This document shows, in pieces, positions 46,014 through 57,224 of a DNA stretch of 64,000 nt (position 1 is its first letter; each line of letters opens with the position of its first letter). A model generated the notes under the pieces. The model was not told the origin of the DNA. It saw nothing but the letters and a program-made list of their open reading frames with translations, and ran no database searches. This DNA is from Epiperipatus broadwayi (lineage: Eukaryota; Onychophora; Udeonychophora; Euonychophora; Peripatidae): the NCBI GenBank assembly GCA_028023455.1, contig JAQFVV010012394.1, forward strand, positions 20,106,353 through 20,170,352. The letters run 5' to 3'. The translations under genes and the position numbers were made by a program.

Positions 46014-46932
46014 TATGAGGGAGGGACACAAAAAAAATTAGAATTTTGTAATAAAAATTGTTTTTTATTTTTAGGTGTTACAAATTGAATCCCTTTCAAA
46101 GTATATTACATTCAATATTTAATATAATGCATAAGTCTAAACCTTTTTTTCACTTTTTGAACTAATCTGGAAATTTTGGCAAAGTGATGCCTTTTAACAT
46201 GTATGTCATTTTTTCCATCACCAATTATAAATTCGCAAAAAAAAAGGGATATTTTTTTTTATTTGAGAGAATAAAAAGAAGTCACATGGAGTGAGATTGA
46301 GCAAATATGGCTAATAGATAAGCTGGGTCATGCTGAATTTAATTAAAAATTGTTTCACATTCAAGACTTTGTACACTGATGTGTTGCCATGGTGAAGCTA
46401 GCACTCATTTCTTTGCCACAAAACGAGATGTTTATGTTTTACTGCATCATGCAAACTTTTTAGAACCTTTAGGTTTTAAATACCTGGTCATTATGAACAA
46501 TTTTTGAGAGAACAATGCCATTTGCATCCCCCAAAAAAAAACATTATTGTGAATTAGACTTCACTCAGCACGCTTTTTGTGACATGAATTCGACACTTCC
46601 ATTAAACCACTAGTGAACTTGTGTTTTTCTCAAAGCAGCTTGCTTGTAATATGTTCCAAGCATTACAACTGTTTTCCTTGCCATTTCCCTAAAAAAAAAA
46701 ACAGAATTTCATGTTGTTCCAACTTTTCAGCCATTACAAAAGTCTACAAATATGTGAAACACACTTTACAAAAAAAAATTTGCTACATAGCACCACAACT
46801 TCACACAGTGACATCATTTGTAAGATTGATGCAGAAGGGTTCCTACAACAAGTATCTAATGGCAGAAGCATGTACTACAACAGGCATGCATACCACAAAA
46901 TGATTCTGGTTATTTTTGGTTCCCCCCTCATA
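46014..46932 (-). mobile_element. mariner element, shortened, with TIRs and TA duplication
   Basis: The ends are TATGAGGGAGGGACACAAAA (from 46014) and, inverted, TATGAGGGGGGAACCAAAAA (from 46932), i.e. TIRs starting TGAGGG inside TA target duplications. The length, about 915 bp, is below the usual 1.3 kb. The transposase is on the minus strand. Confidence 0.85.
46040..46730 (-). pseudogene. mariner transposase relic
   Basis: The minus strand begins near 46730 with AEKLEQH and VVMLGTYYKQAALRKTQVH, corresponding to the paired HTH region. After a gap the DDE part appears near 46300-46400: HGNTSVYKVLNVKQFL (family 'HDNA..H', Asp replaced), then LLNLTPCDFFLFS, which keeps the third catalytic Asp of the mariner D..DFFLF motif. 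The middle of the gene is missing and stops are frequent, so it is inactive. Confidence 0.8.
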
Positions 46933-48083
46933 AAAAAATACAATAGTGCTGGACAGTATCTCTTATGTCTCTTTTTATGACTTTCCATTTAATTTTATTA
47001 ATATTTTCTGGGTTATAATCTAATGTCTTCCTTTTTAATTTGCACTTTTTTAAAAAAAAAAAAAAAATCAAAATCCATTTCAAATATTTTTTCATGATTA
47101 GCCATACAAATATTAGTCTACTTTTTATTTTCTATGTATAATAACTCTAATAATAGTTTTCACACTCATATTGCATTTATCTTTCTATCTCTGTAACTTC
47201 AAACTTCTCTTCAGGTAGAAAATGATCTAATCTATTACAACTATGTCAAAACATTCACTAACACTTCAACTGCATAGAAGTTTAAACTATCTGCTCTAAA
47301 ATTTATTGTATTAATTTTTTTACAATACGCCATTACTGTTGAAATGAAATTTGCTGTTCCCCTTTAAGCTATAAATTAATATGCATGCAATTGGAATGTT
47401 CCCAGAACTGTGATAACCTCTAGAGTAGCTAAACAAATTGACAAAACTTTAAATTTGCTATTTAGTCCTTTCTCTCTAGAAATAAAAAAATAACAAATAA
47501 AAAAACGTTATGAATGACATCACGTGATTTTTATTCTATCCTAAATTTTTACTATTTGAGTTAAAGCTGTACTTATTAATGCTTTATATGATTTGATATT
47601 TTATGGCTTTGTTCAACTGAAAAAAAGGGATCAATCAGCTTTTTTTCCCTCAGTGATGACAGCTTTTATTCATCAAAAAGACAAAATACTCAACAGTTAA
47701 AATGGTTTATAAAGGGATAATTACATGGCAAAATGAAATTCAAGTACAATATGGTGAAGAGGAAGGGAGTACATTTGAAATGGGAAGAAGATATGGAAAG
47801 GGTGTGTAGTCCAGGCAAAGAAGAGTCTTTGGTAAGGAGCAATGTTGATAGGCTTGGTTGTCCTGGTGGATTGATAGGAGGATCCATATGTGATGTGAAT
47901 TTTGGAGGAATACCATTGAGTATAAAAAGTTTTACAAGATAAGTATTGATTTACAGTGTAATATGGAGATTTGAAATGACACATTGAATTTTTTTGTCCA
48001 TAGCAATCCAGAAATTGACCAATCTGTGGAAACTCAAAGCATTAATCCACGAGAAGATTAACCATTAAAGACAAATGAATGTT
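46933..48083. other. No supported gene
   Basis: Frames open on both strands at 47690-47984 (65-87 codons) coincide with less AT-rich sequence. No domain, splice pattern or second copy is seen. It may be an old transposon fragment. Confidence 0.35.
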
Positions 48084-48620
48084 ACAATTAGGAATTATTT
48101 GTAAAGTTTAGAGTTTAAATATGAATAGCATTTTAGGAGTACAATATTGAGAAATACAATTTGTGATGGATAAGTTGAGAATAGGAAAACACTTGGAAAT
48201 AATAAATTTAAATAGGGTGAATGAATCACTTGCATTTAAAATCATTAGGCCAAACTGCAGCTTACTTTGCAATAATACTTGGATAAAATCGTTTATAACA
48301 ATAACGCAAAAAATCAGCTATAAATAGTGTTTTTTTCTTTCTTGTGAATGAGAAAATCAACGTTGGTAATGATCCCCACAGCACTCTCATCCAAGCCTCC
48401 CCTCCTTCAAAAGAACCAGGATTTAGGCCTCTGGGGCCCCTTCCAACAACCAGACTCTCATTCAATCAGCAAAGTTGAGTGTAAAGAAATTTTTAATTAA
48501 ACAATTAGAAATTATTTATAAAGTCTAGAAGTCAAATATGAATAGTGTTTTAGGAGTACAATATTGAGAAATCCAATTTGCCGTAGATAAGTTGAGAAAT
48601 AGGAAAACACTTGGAGATAA
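48084..48620 (+). repeat. Direct repeat, two ~120-bp copies 417 bp apart
   Basis: Copies 48084-48202 and 48501-48620 share ATGAATAG.(A/G)TTTTAGGAGTACAATATTGAGAAAT and AGGAAAACACTTGGA. Between them lies a GC-richer patch (48370-48470) with CTCTGGGGCCCCTTCC. This could be a duplication of a 417-bp unit that has lost one side, or terminal repeats of a short element. No coding function is seen. Confidence 0.7.
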
Positions 48621-50213
48621 CATGAAATACGGACTAATGGCTTCGAATATCTTCATAAGAGAGCAATCCCGAATACTTTGGAAAAAATTATGAAAAAACT
48701 GTGAACAAGGAAAAAAAAATCACAAGCTTACTTCTGCTCAGCAAAGTTCTCTTTAGCAGACCTTCATAGAAGACCAGGTTTGACAATTACCCTTTGATGA
48801 ATGTTTGACCAACTTAAATACTTGTTTTAGCACTAGTTAAGTATAGAAGATACCCTTTTACTGATCGATGCTAGATGGTTAGGTGGGTTGGCTTAGGAAG
48901 TGCTACGTGAGAGAAAAATCCTGTCTTTTGAAAATAAATTTTACTTGGCATAATTTGAATTTTACGGCATAAAAATACCCTATTCTCTTCGAGACCTTAA
49001 TGTATATATATTTTTAGGAGTTATACTTTATATGTAAGTGGTATGACTAATATTTTAATTTACTAAATTTGCCTTCAATGTTTGATGTTTATTTTAGGTC
49101 CCCGACCCCTTTCTAACAAATAAATTCGTTATTCTTGTTTATCGGTTCTTTGATGTAGAAATGGATTATCTTTTAATACAAATATAGTCTGACTTGGGGA
49201 ATGCTGAGTAGTTTAAGATATTAAAAGATTGTCTGATTTGAAGAAAAACTTTTTTTTTAAAATAACTAACTAAAAGGATTTTATGTCAGAATGAAAATGG
49301 GAATACAAATGAGTTCAGTAAGAAGGGGATTCTGTAGCATTATAAAATAAATGAAAGAAATAATCTTTTTATTATTAAGCAAGCGTTAGTGTGGGTGTAT
49401 GTGGAGGTATAGTACATGATTGTTACGCAAGAGGGCACTTAAATGCTTTCATTCATTAGTATTACAAGATATAGTCCTATAATGTATTATTTAGATATAT
49501 AAGTTTATGGCCAAGTATTCTCTTCGTTAAATGTGTATGTCTTTGAATGGTTTAGGAAAGTGGTAAAGTGGTGAGGCTCAACCCTGTCTTTTCTGGTGCT
49601 CAAAAGTCACATGATATATCGAAAAATGAACTATCCAGTTATTACTAGTATAAAGTACCGATTTCATCATTAACCAAATCTTTATCCTATTATCACACAT
49701 GAAGGTATTTCATATTTTTATGGTATCAGTTTTAAAAAAAAAAAAACAAATTTCCTGCTTTTATATAATCTTTATTTTAGAAGAAAACATAAAAGCAAGG
49801 AATTAGCAAATATTTATAGAATTGTCATAAACAAAAGAAGATATTAATAGATATGCAGATATAAAAAAAATAATGGAGAGTAATTATATGTAATCAAATA
49901 ACTGAAATACCAATGAAGTATAATAATTGTAAAAATGTATTTTGTATCTTCAAAGGCAAGGAATCCTTACTGTTTGAATGGACATGAGGTTGAGAACTTA
50001 TTTAAATGCTAAAAAAAATCATTAGTAACTTTCTTATGCGCAAATTTAAAACATTTTTAAAAAATGCAAAAAATTATAAAACAATGACAAAATATATGCT
50101 TTAATTTTAATAATTTATTTCTTTTGTTTCTTCTTCAGTACTTGTTAGACTTACTGCAGATTTCCATAATAATTCAGCAGCGTTGTGTGCGAATTTTATA
50201 TTTATTGTTTCTA
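48621..50213. other. Gene-free AT-rich stretch
   Basis: No gene or named repeat. Confidence 0.5.
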
Positions 50214-50325
50214 ACTAATGTGATGTGATGTGATGTACTGTAGCTACTCCTTAAACGAAGTCAAGAATCTCTCAGCAATTATACCAAGAAAAACTTGCTA
50301 ACTACTTAATTTTACATTCCCCAGT

Positions 50326-51249
50326 CTAATTTTTCTCATATTCTGCTCCATCCCATTTCCACAACATAATCTTTGTCAACTCTACAGCCTTTATATCTAA
50401 ATCCCCCTTATCTTTTTCCAAACCCAGCACAAAAACCAATAATCTACTTTCTGTATAATCACTTTTTTCATATTTATTTTCCCATAACATCGTTATATGT
50501 GCCCTTTCTGTTTTCAAGCATTTACATTCAATTAACAAATGCCTAATATTTTCTATTCCTTCTTTACAAAATAAATCACCCATTTTTTTTTCCATTTACA
50601 TGTATATTCTCTTGTAGCTAAAGATCCCGTTCAGGCCTTAAATAATAAACTACTTTCCTTACTATTATCATATATTAACTCACACCTAACATTCTGTTTA
50701 TTTCTATATATATTTAAACTCTTTTTACTCTCCATACTATTTCTCCATCTCTCTAACTCCCTATTCTTTATTAATAAATCTATTCTTTTATCCCATTCCT
50801 TACTACTACAACACTCAACAATTCTCTTAATACAATCATCCCATCTTTTGTACAAATATACTGATATAAATTCTTTATCCAAATCTTTTGCATACCGCAT
50901 TACCTTTCTCACCCATCTTGTTACCTGCCCTTTACTCATAACCCAATTAAATACTATTTTAGCTATTCTTTTATTATCCATAAACTGCAATCTACCAAAC
51001 ATTTTCATTTTACTTTTTGCATCTCTCATATGAAAACTTGACCATCCCATTTCTCCTTGAATTGCCTCTCTTGCTGTCCATACATCTGCATCCAATGCAT
51101 GTCTTCCTACTTCCCTTTGAACTTTTTCTAAGTAATTTAATACCTCTTTACTAACATATAATGCATCATTACCATATGTTAACCCTGCTACTGCAACTCC
51201 TTTCCATATAATTCTAACTACATCATATTTATTATATGAAAACACTGTT
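50326..51249 (-). pseudogene. LINE-A C-terminal domain
   Basis: The open part continues from the RT thumb through HALDADVWTAREAIQGEMGW, YLYKRWDDCIKRIVECCS and SLNIYRNK, breaks near 50610, and resumes with LFC...IENIRHLLIECKCL, the zinc-knuckle-like motif (its first half is deleted here: CKLC is reduced). It ends at 50326. Role by family: RNA binding and target interaction. Confidence 0.85.
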
Positions 51250-52939
51250 AATTTCTTTATCAATCCCTTTCTTTTCTTTGCTTCATTTATCAATTTTTTC
51301 TCCCATTCATCCAAATAATTTTTCTGATTACTTAAAATAATTCCCAAATAACTATATCTATTCACCACACTTAACTTAATATCTCCCAATAAAAATTCTA
51401 CATCTTCTCTTTCCCCAGTATTAACCATCATTATATTTGATTTTTCTTCACTAAATTTAATCCCCATCTCTTTACCAACCCTTGCACATGTCCTCAACAT
51501 AACTTCCATATCTTCTCTTCTTTCTGCACACAAAAATATATCATCTGCAAAAAAAAAAGACCTGACAAAATATATACTCCCTTACTACCTATTAACGGTA
51601 TCTCTATCCCTCTTCCTAATCTTTCTATTGCTCTTTCCATTTCACTCAAATACAACACAAACAAAATAGGTGACATAGGGCATCCTTGCCTTAGCCCCAC
51701 CCCATTTTTAACTTTAACTGATTCTATATTCCCTAATTGATATATATATAATAATTATTTTCATATAATTTCTTAATAATATCTATTAAAGCTTCATCCA
51801 TTCCCAAATTTGCTAAACTTATCCATAATCTATTTCTATCTACTCTATCATATGCCTTCTCTATATCTATAAAACTCATATATAACTGTTTACCTAAATT
51901 CCTACTCATATCCATAAGTTGTGTAACTACAAATAAACTATCTCCTATACGCCTATCTAATCTAAAACCTCCTTGCATTTCCCCCACTATATTATTCCCT
52001 TCCATCCATTTTACAACTCTTCTAGTCACCATATATGAAAAAACTTTATATATAAAACTGATGTTACCGCTATTGGTCTATAATTATTCAACTTTCTATG
52101 ATCCTTACCCTTTCCTTTAAATAATAATCTTACTCTTGTATTACTCCAACTACTTGGAAAAACTCTATTCTGTGCCATTTTATTAAAACAAGATAATAAC
52201 TTTACTTTTGCCCTATATCCTAAATTCATTACCATCTCTGCTGCCCATCCATCTAAACCTCTTGCCTTTCCACTTTTCAATTTCTTCTCTACCTCATTCA
52301 GTTCATTTTCTGAAAACCTAATATTCCCATTACTATATGCTTTCATGTTTTCTATCACTCTATCATTCACATCTAACATCTTTTCTATATTCATTACATA
52401 TCTATTTAAGATTATCTCTAAATCTTCTCTAGAGCTACACTCTATTCCCTCATCATCTAGTAATACTATCTCTCTCTCCCCTACATTCCTCCTTTTAATG
52501 TAATTCCAAAATTTTTTACTCCCATCTCTTCCACTTTTATTAATATCCTCCAACAATTTACTATTCAATTTCATTCTCTCTATAATTATCTATTTTAGCT
52601 AACTTCTTTTCTAAGTACTTTTCCCATTTATCATTAATATCTTTTTCACTTTCCTTATTCTTAATAGCACACTTATATTCTCTACATGCTTCTTTCCTCT
52701 TTTTTACACTTTTACTAATTCTCATTTTTTTATTACTTTTATTCTTCTGAATATTCTCACCTAAAACCCTATTTGCCACTTTTTCTACTTCTTTACACCA
52801 GTCCTTATACTCATCCCCAACCCACTCTTCCATAATTTCTTCAACTTGTATTTTATACTCTTCCAACTTATTCTTATCATTCACTCTCCATCCACATCTT
52901 TCACTATTATTTCTACTTTTATTTCTATTCTCCATCACA
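51250..52939 (-). pseudogene. LINE-A linker and reverse transcriptase
   Basis: After a basic linker (KNKSNKKMRISKSVKKRKE) and a frameshift near 52570, RT blocks appear in order: KSGKARGLDGWAAEMV, RLLFKGKGKDHRKLNNYRPI, GEMQGGFRLDRRIGDSL, SFIDIEKAYDRVD (catalytic Asp), GLRQGCPMSPILF and the DD box at about 51530-51550. Frame breaks lie near 52045, 51735 and at a 10-A run (51549-51558) just before FADD, where the 11-kb copy has eight T on its coding strand. With these breaks no full protein can be made. Confidence 0.9.
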
Positions 52940-53637
52940 TTACTAACCATTTCAATTACAATGAAGTTATGATCACTAGTGCATACTTTTTCTTCATTAT
53001 CAAACACCTTAATTTTTCTTATTTTATTTATTCCCTCTTTCTCTACCAATACATAATCTATTGTATGAAATATATTATTTCTAGACCATGTGTATTGTCC
53101 CTCATAAATATTTAATAAATTTCCAATACTCAAATTCACTTTCTGACAAAATTCCTTCAAAAGCTGTCCATTTTTATTATCTACATCATCAATTTCTTCA
53201 ATATGTCCATTCATATCCCCTATAACCATTATTCTTTTCCCCTTTTCTTTAAAACTTTGTATATCTTTAACTAAACATTCATATATATTACTATTTCATT
53301 CCATTATAATTTGACTATCTCCAGTGGCTATATAAACTATAGCCACCATCCATTCTTGACTACCCAACCTTATTTCAAACCACCAATGTTCTTTACATTT
53401 AACAATATTTAAATATTTTTTTGATATAACACCTATACCACCACCCCTTTTTTCTTTTTCTTTTCTATTTATACCCTGCCATACCAACTGTTTCAAAATA
53501 GGTTCTTCTTCTTCTCTTAGATGTGTTTCCACTACTGCTAATACATCAAGCTCTTCATTTTCAATTGTTTTATTTAATTCCATCCACTTTTCTGGTCTCC
53601 TACCACCTTGCATATTCAAAAATCCAATTTTAACAAT
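52940..53637 (-). pseudogene. LINE-A APE-type endonuclease domain
   Basis: From 53637 down the minus strand reads IVKIGFLNMQGG (Mg-binding N region), VLAVVETHLREEEEP (catalytic Glu), GGGIGVISKKYL, then MVIGDMNGHIEEID (GD.N active site), QYTWSR and HTIDYVLV, and finally CTSDHNFIVIEM (SDH catalytic His). This is a complete endonuclease/exonuclease/phosphatase fold by motif order. It is broken by a TGA at 53296-53298, probably at a Trp position, and a frame change follows near 53230. The domain nicks target DNA to prime reverse transcription. Confidence 0.9.
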
Positions 53638-53745
53638 TTATTCTTTCCTAACTACTCTTTTATAAATTTTTTTAATTCTTTCTTCTCCATTACATTTATA
53701 AATTACTTTCTTACCATTAATTTTACAAACCCATTCCTTCTCCAT
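53638..53745 (-). other. Small upstream frame in LINE-A 5' region, 35 codons
   Basis: An ATG at 53745 opens a basic frame (MEKEWVCKINGKKVIYKC to RVVRKE) that stops with TAA two bases before the endonuclease reading begins. It may be an N-terminal extension cut by a stop, an upstream regulatory frame or chance. No second copy exists here to test conservation. Confidence 0.3.
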
Positions 53746-53760
53746 ATCTATATTTATATT

Positions 53761-54500
53761 TAAATCAAATTCATTTTGTTTATTTCTTAATTAAATCATT
53801 TAGATTTGCAGCGCACTCTTTCGGGAAAGTTTGTTAATAATCGTGAGCTATCGTCAGGTGTAAAATTGTAAAAAAACAAAAACAAAACAACAAATTAAAA
53901 TTGAAATCTCGCAGTTCAATAAGCGTTCCTTTCTATTTACAAGCGCAAATGATGAATTCTATTTCCTGTAATATCATATTTTTTGAAATGATTATGATAA
54001 ATAAAAAACATAATTCTTTTCCTTTTGGTTTTTTTTTATGCAGGAATGAATTTATTTTCAAATTTACCTTTATGTGTTTATTTTTATTTTTAGAGGAAAT
54101 AAATTATCAGTAATAATGAAGGAAAAAAAATCTTTTTTGTAAATTTCTTTCATCTTTTAAAAAAAGATAGCAAGCAACATTTTGTTTGATTTCCAATTTT
54201 TCTAATAGGTTATAAATATATATATACACACAGTAGAAATTCTCTATCCATGTCAATTAGCTTATTGAAATCCGCAAATAATTTGCACTCTGTATAACTT
54301 TATATAATAAACATTTTAAATACGGACAGACATGTTATAATGCAGATATTTTAAACACACGCATATATATATACACACACAGTATGTAAATACTTCAGTG
54401 TTCCATTCTAAAAGTGATTACTTCTCTCTCTCTCTCTCTCCAATCTGTCTGCAGCGCCATTTCCGAATCAATTTATGTAATATATATTATCATAGTTTAT
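53761..54500. other. No gene; microsatellites
   Basis: Mixed TA/CA repeats lie at 54215-54232 and 54364-54382, and a (TC)n tract at 54424-54442. Bases 53800-53875, GC-richer, may still belong to the LINE-A 5' end or to a flanking element. Confidence 0.4.
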
Positions 54501-54895
54501 AACTATTCATCACAAAAACTTTAAGATACTGGCGGATCATAAGTTATGATATGAAATGTGACGGCATGTTTTGCTATTAATACTCCCATGCCTTCACTAA
54601 ATTTTGCCAATGACTTGAAAAGGTCATAGCCATACACAATTGGAATCATTTCAAATATATCAGTAGCAGTTTTTCCCAATCTGAAATAAAATTTAATGCT
54701 AGCACATTGTTCCTTCATAGGTTAAAATATAAAACACGTTATCACATTTCATGTCATAACTTCTTATTCAGACATGCTAAGATCTTGAACTTTTTGTAGT
54801 GGATAGCTAAACTATATTCCTACATAACATACTTATTCAGAGGTGACACGACAGGCTACTTTAAGAGAGAATCAGTCATTGTTTCATTGGGATAC
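54501..54895. mobile_element. mariner-type HTH relic, copy 2, rearranged
   Basis: The minus frame 54521-54718 reads 'CASIKFYFRLGKTATDIFEMI', the HTH_48-like start of mariner/GVQW3-type proteins, then a truncated remainder with KHAVTFHIITYDPP. Directly beyond its start codon, 54732-54890 on the plus strand matches 300-445 (ATATTTCATGCCATAA / ACATTTCATGTCATAA). The coding half and the downstream half therefore lie head to head here but in line in copy 1. Confidence 0.5.
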
Positions 54896-55318
54896 TATAT
54901 ATGTGTGCATGTATAATAAATAATACAAAGGGATTATATCCATGTAAACAGAGATAACTTTTGCTTTTTGATCTTGCCAGAAAACTATCCATCACTACTA
55001 ATTGACAGTTCTCATGAGGCTAAATATATTTTCTCCATTAATCTATAATTTTAAACACACACATATACACAATACATAATTTTAAACATATATATGCAAT
55101 ATGTACACTATTAAAAATTGTACATATTAAGATATCAGTAAAAATAATTAAAAAAAAATAAAATATTGCATATATTTTTAACATGCACGTAAAATATATA
55201 ATTTCTGGTTTTGACAACTTAACAGAATGCTGCTAAACACTTTTCATCATTCCTGTCCTTGCAAAATAATCAAGAAAATGCAAATGGTAGTACATTTGTG
55301 ATCTCATATATATATATA
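54896..55318. other. Gene-free AT-rich stretch
   Basis: A (TA)n tract at 55305-55321; no gene. Confidence 0.5.
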
Positions 55319-55438
55319 TATGTAAATAAAATCTTTTTTTGGGTTAAACCATGTATTATTTTGTTTAAATTTCTGATGTTTCAACAAAATATTCACCATT
55401 GCCAAGGTTAAGATTTTAAATAAAAGATTTTATTTACA
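55319..55438 (-). repeat. PLE-like terminal-repeat hairpin
   Basis: Arms ATGTAAATAAAATCTTTT (55319-55337) and its complement (55421-55438) enclose, on the minus strand, GGTGAATATTTTGTTGAAACATCAG. This resembles the 'GAAAC' side of PLE terminal repeats. The CTGATGA half is missing. Assignment is tentative. Confidence 0.4.
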
Positions 55439-55452
55439 TCATATAACTATAA

Positions 55453-56011
55453 TATTTTAATTTGCGAAGCGCGGATAGTTGAAAATTGAAATAAATTGCG
55501 ATACTGCTGAATCTCACTGCATTCATTAAAATACCTCTCTGACAGACAATCAGATGGCATGATAGCCATCTTAATGACAATCAAACCCAAACACACAACA
55601 AAGATTTTACAAGAAAAGGGTGTCCACCCTTCTCTCAACTTTTCTTGCTATACATCTAAGCCAGTCGTAAGTTTCTAGGTTTGAAAGTTTGAAGCTTTAA
55701 ATATCTTCACAAATAACTCACTGAGTCTAAATCATAAACATACAACGCAAAATCCTATGATTTACTACGTAGTAGTTTTTAGAATACATAACAAGCAGTA
55801 AAGTATGTAAATAATATTTTAATTTGCGAAGTGCAGATAGTTGAAAATTGAAATAAATTGAGATACTGCTGAATCTCACTGCACTCATAAAATCTTTGTT
55901 GTGTGTTTGGGTTTGATTGTCGTTTAGATGGCTATCATGCCATCTGATTGGCTGTCAGATAGGTATTTTAATGAGTGCAGTGAGATTCAGCAGTATCTCA
56001 ATTTATTTCAA
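55453..56011. repeat. Composite inverted/direct repeat with 41-bp perfect arms
   Basis: Arms 55848-55888 and 55971-56011 are perfect inverted copies over 41 bases. Unit 55453-55605 is a further copy of the left arm in direct orientation plus the sequence found inverted at 55888-55970 (AAACACACAACAAAG, ATGGCATGATAGCCATC). The region thus holds at least one and a half units in two orientations. No coding domain; the frame at 55447-55638 reflects the repeat. Confidence 0.8.
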
Positions 56012-56610
56012 TCATATAACTATGAAAAATATTAAATATAATATATATGTAGAAGGGATTAGCAAATGTTAAAACAGGGATAAAATCAAATACATACTAG
56101 ATGTCAACACAACTGTATATGCCTTTAATAATGAGTGATGGGAAAGTTCATATATGAAGTACAATGCTTTTAATATAAGTATACAGCATAACCATTACAC
56201 ACTTTAATTCAAGACATCAATAATAATAAGATCAAAAAATAGAGTACAATAATAATTAGAGAGAAATAGGGAAGGAGGGATATTCAAATATATATACTCT
56301 AGATGTGAATATAAATCAATGTCTTTGCTTGATTCTCTCTCTTTAAAAATAATGTTTACTATCCTTATTCATTTTTCTTATAAGGCAAAGTAATTAACGT
56401 TGATGAAATATAAAAGCAACAGTAGTCATTACATTAAATTTGTAAATTTTGAGGGTTCTTGTTTCTACAGGTAATAGCAGTCACTATCCTTATTTTTGTG
56501 TCATTGTTGTAATCACAAATTCCAACAGTCGCACTGTAAATTAGAAAATTGTTATTATTGTTTTTTACAATAAATTCAATTTAATAATATAATTTACAAG
56601 TGCAGTTTTT
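56012..56610. other. Gene-free AT-rich stretch
   Basis: No gene or named repeat. Confidence 0.5.
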
Positions 56611-56899
56611 GTTAGTAATTCTTAATTAGAAGGTAGTCAACCTTCAACATGTTCTGTTTAATCTTATGACTAACTCACCGATGTTATAATGAGTATGCAG
56701 GACATTCTCAAACCCAAATGCAAGATAGAGAAATTTTAAAAATATAAGAATGACCACTTAAATGCAATTATATAGGCCAATAGATCTTGTGTTTGTATTT
56801 GAGATTGTCTTGCATGCTCACTATAACATCGGTGAGTTTATAATATGATTAAACAGTGCATGTCGAAGGCTGATTACCTTCTGGTTAAGAATTGGTAAC
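56611..56899. repeat. Long inverted repeat, ~115-bp arms
   Basis: Arms 56611-56726 and 56783-56899 are imperfect inverted copies sharing ACTCACCGATGTTATA, GTTTAATC and AGAAGGTA. The loop is about 56 bases. It looks like a foldback or MITE element. No TSD was identified. Confidence 0.75.
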
Positions 56900-57224
56900 A
56901 AATTTACAATCACAAAAAGGTATTCCAAATACTTTACTAAATAGGGGCCATTTGTAAAAAAGTCTTATGTTTACACATATATCTACATTAATAGTTAATG
57001 TTTAATATATGTTTAAATGAGTACTTTAAAGATATAGAAGATTTGTAATGGAGTAATAAAAGAGGTATTGTTGAATTATTTCTTTATCCTCTTAATCTAG
57101 AAAAAAGTTACATGATCAGATGTGATTATGAAGTCAAGATATGCCAGATTGATGAAATTATGCATGTAGTTGCTTACTTTACAAAAATCATATTCTATAA
57201 AATAAAAAGTAATACCATTGACAT

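Larger units (their letters stand above)
50214..53760 (-). mobile_element. LINE-A, longest copy
   Basis: This non-LTR retrotransposon copy runs from a 5' region near 53760 through endonuclease, RT and C-terminal domain to a 3' tail of (CATCA)3-type repeats at 50214-50240. It has an APE-type endonuclease, so it is not an R2-like LINE. I do not assign a clade; the microsatellite tail and C-terminal CCHC are compatible with several. Protein identity to the 11-kb copy is very high over their overlap. No clear target duplication was seen. Confidence 0.9.

Noticed and set aside
46613-46980. Two overlapping plus-strand frames of about 90 codons
   Set aside because: They are antisense to the mariner transposase relic.
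47690-47984. Host coding exon on either strand
   Set aside because: Frames are open on both strands with no domain, splice sites or codon pattern to choose between them.
54424-54442. Regulatory GAGA-type element
   Set aside because: A plain (TC)n microsatellite among other simple repeats, with no gene nearby.
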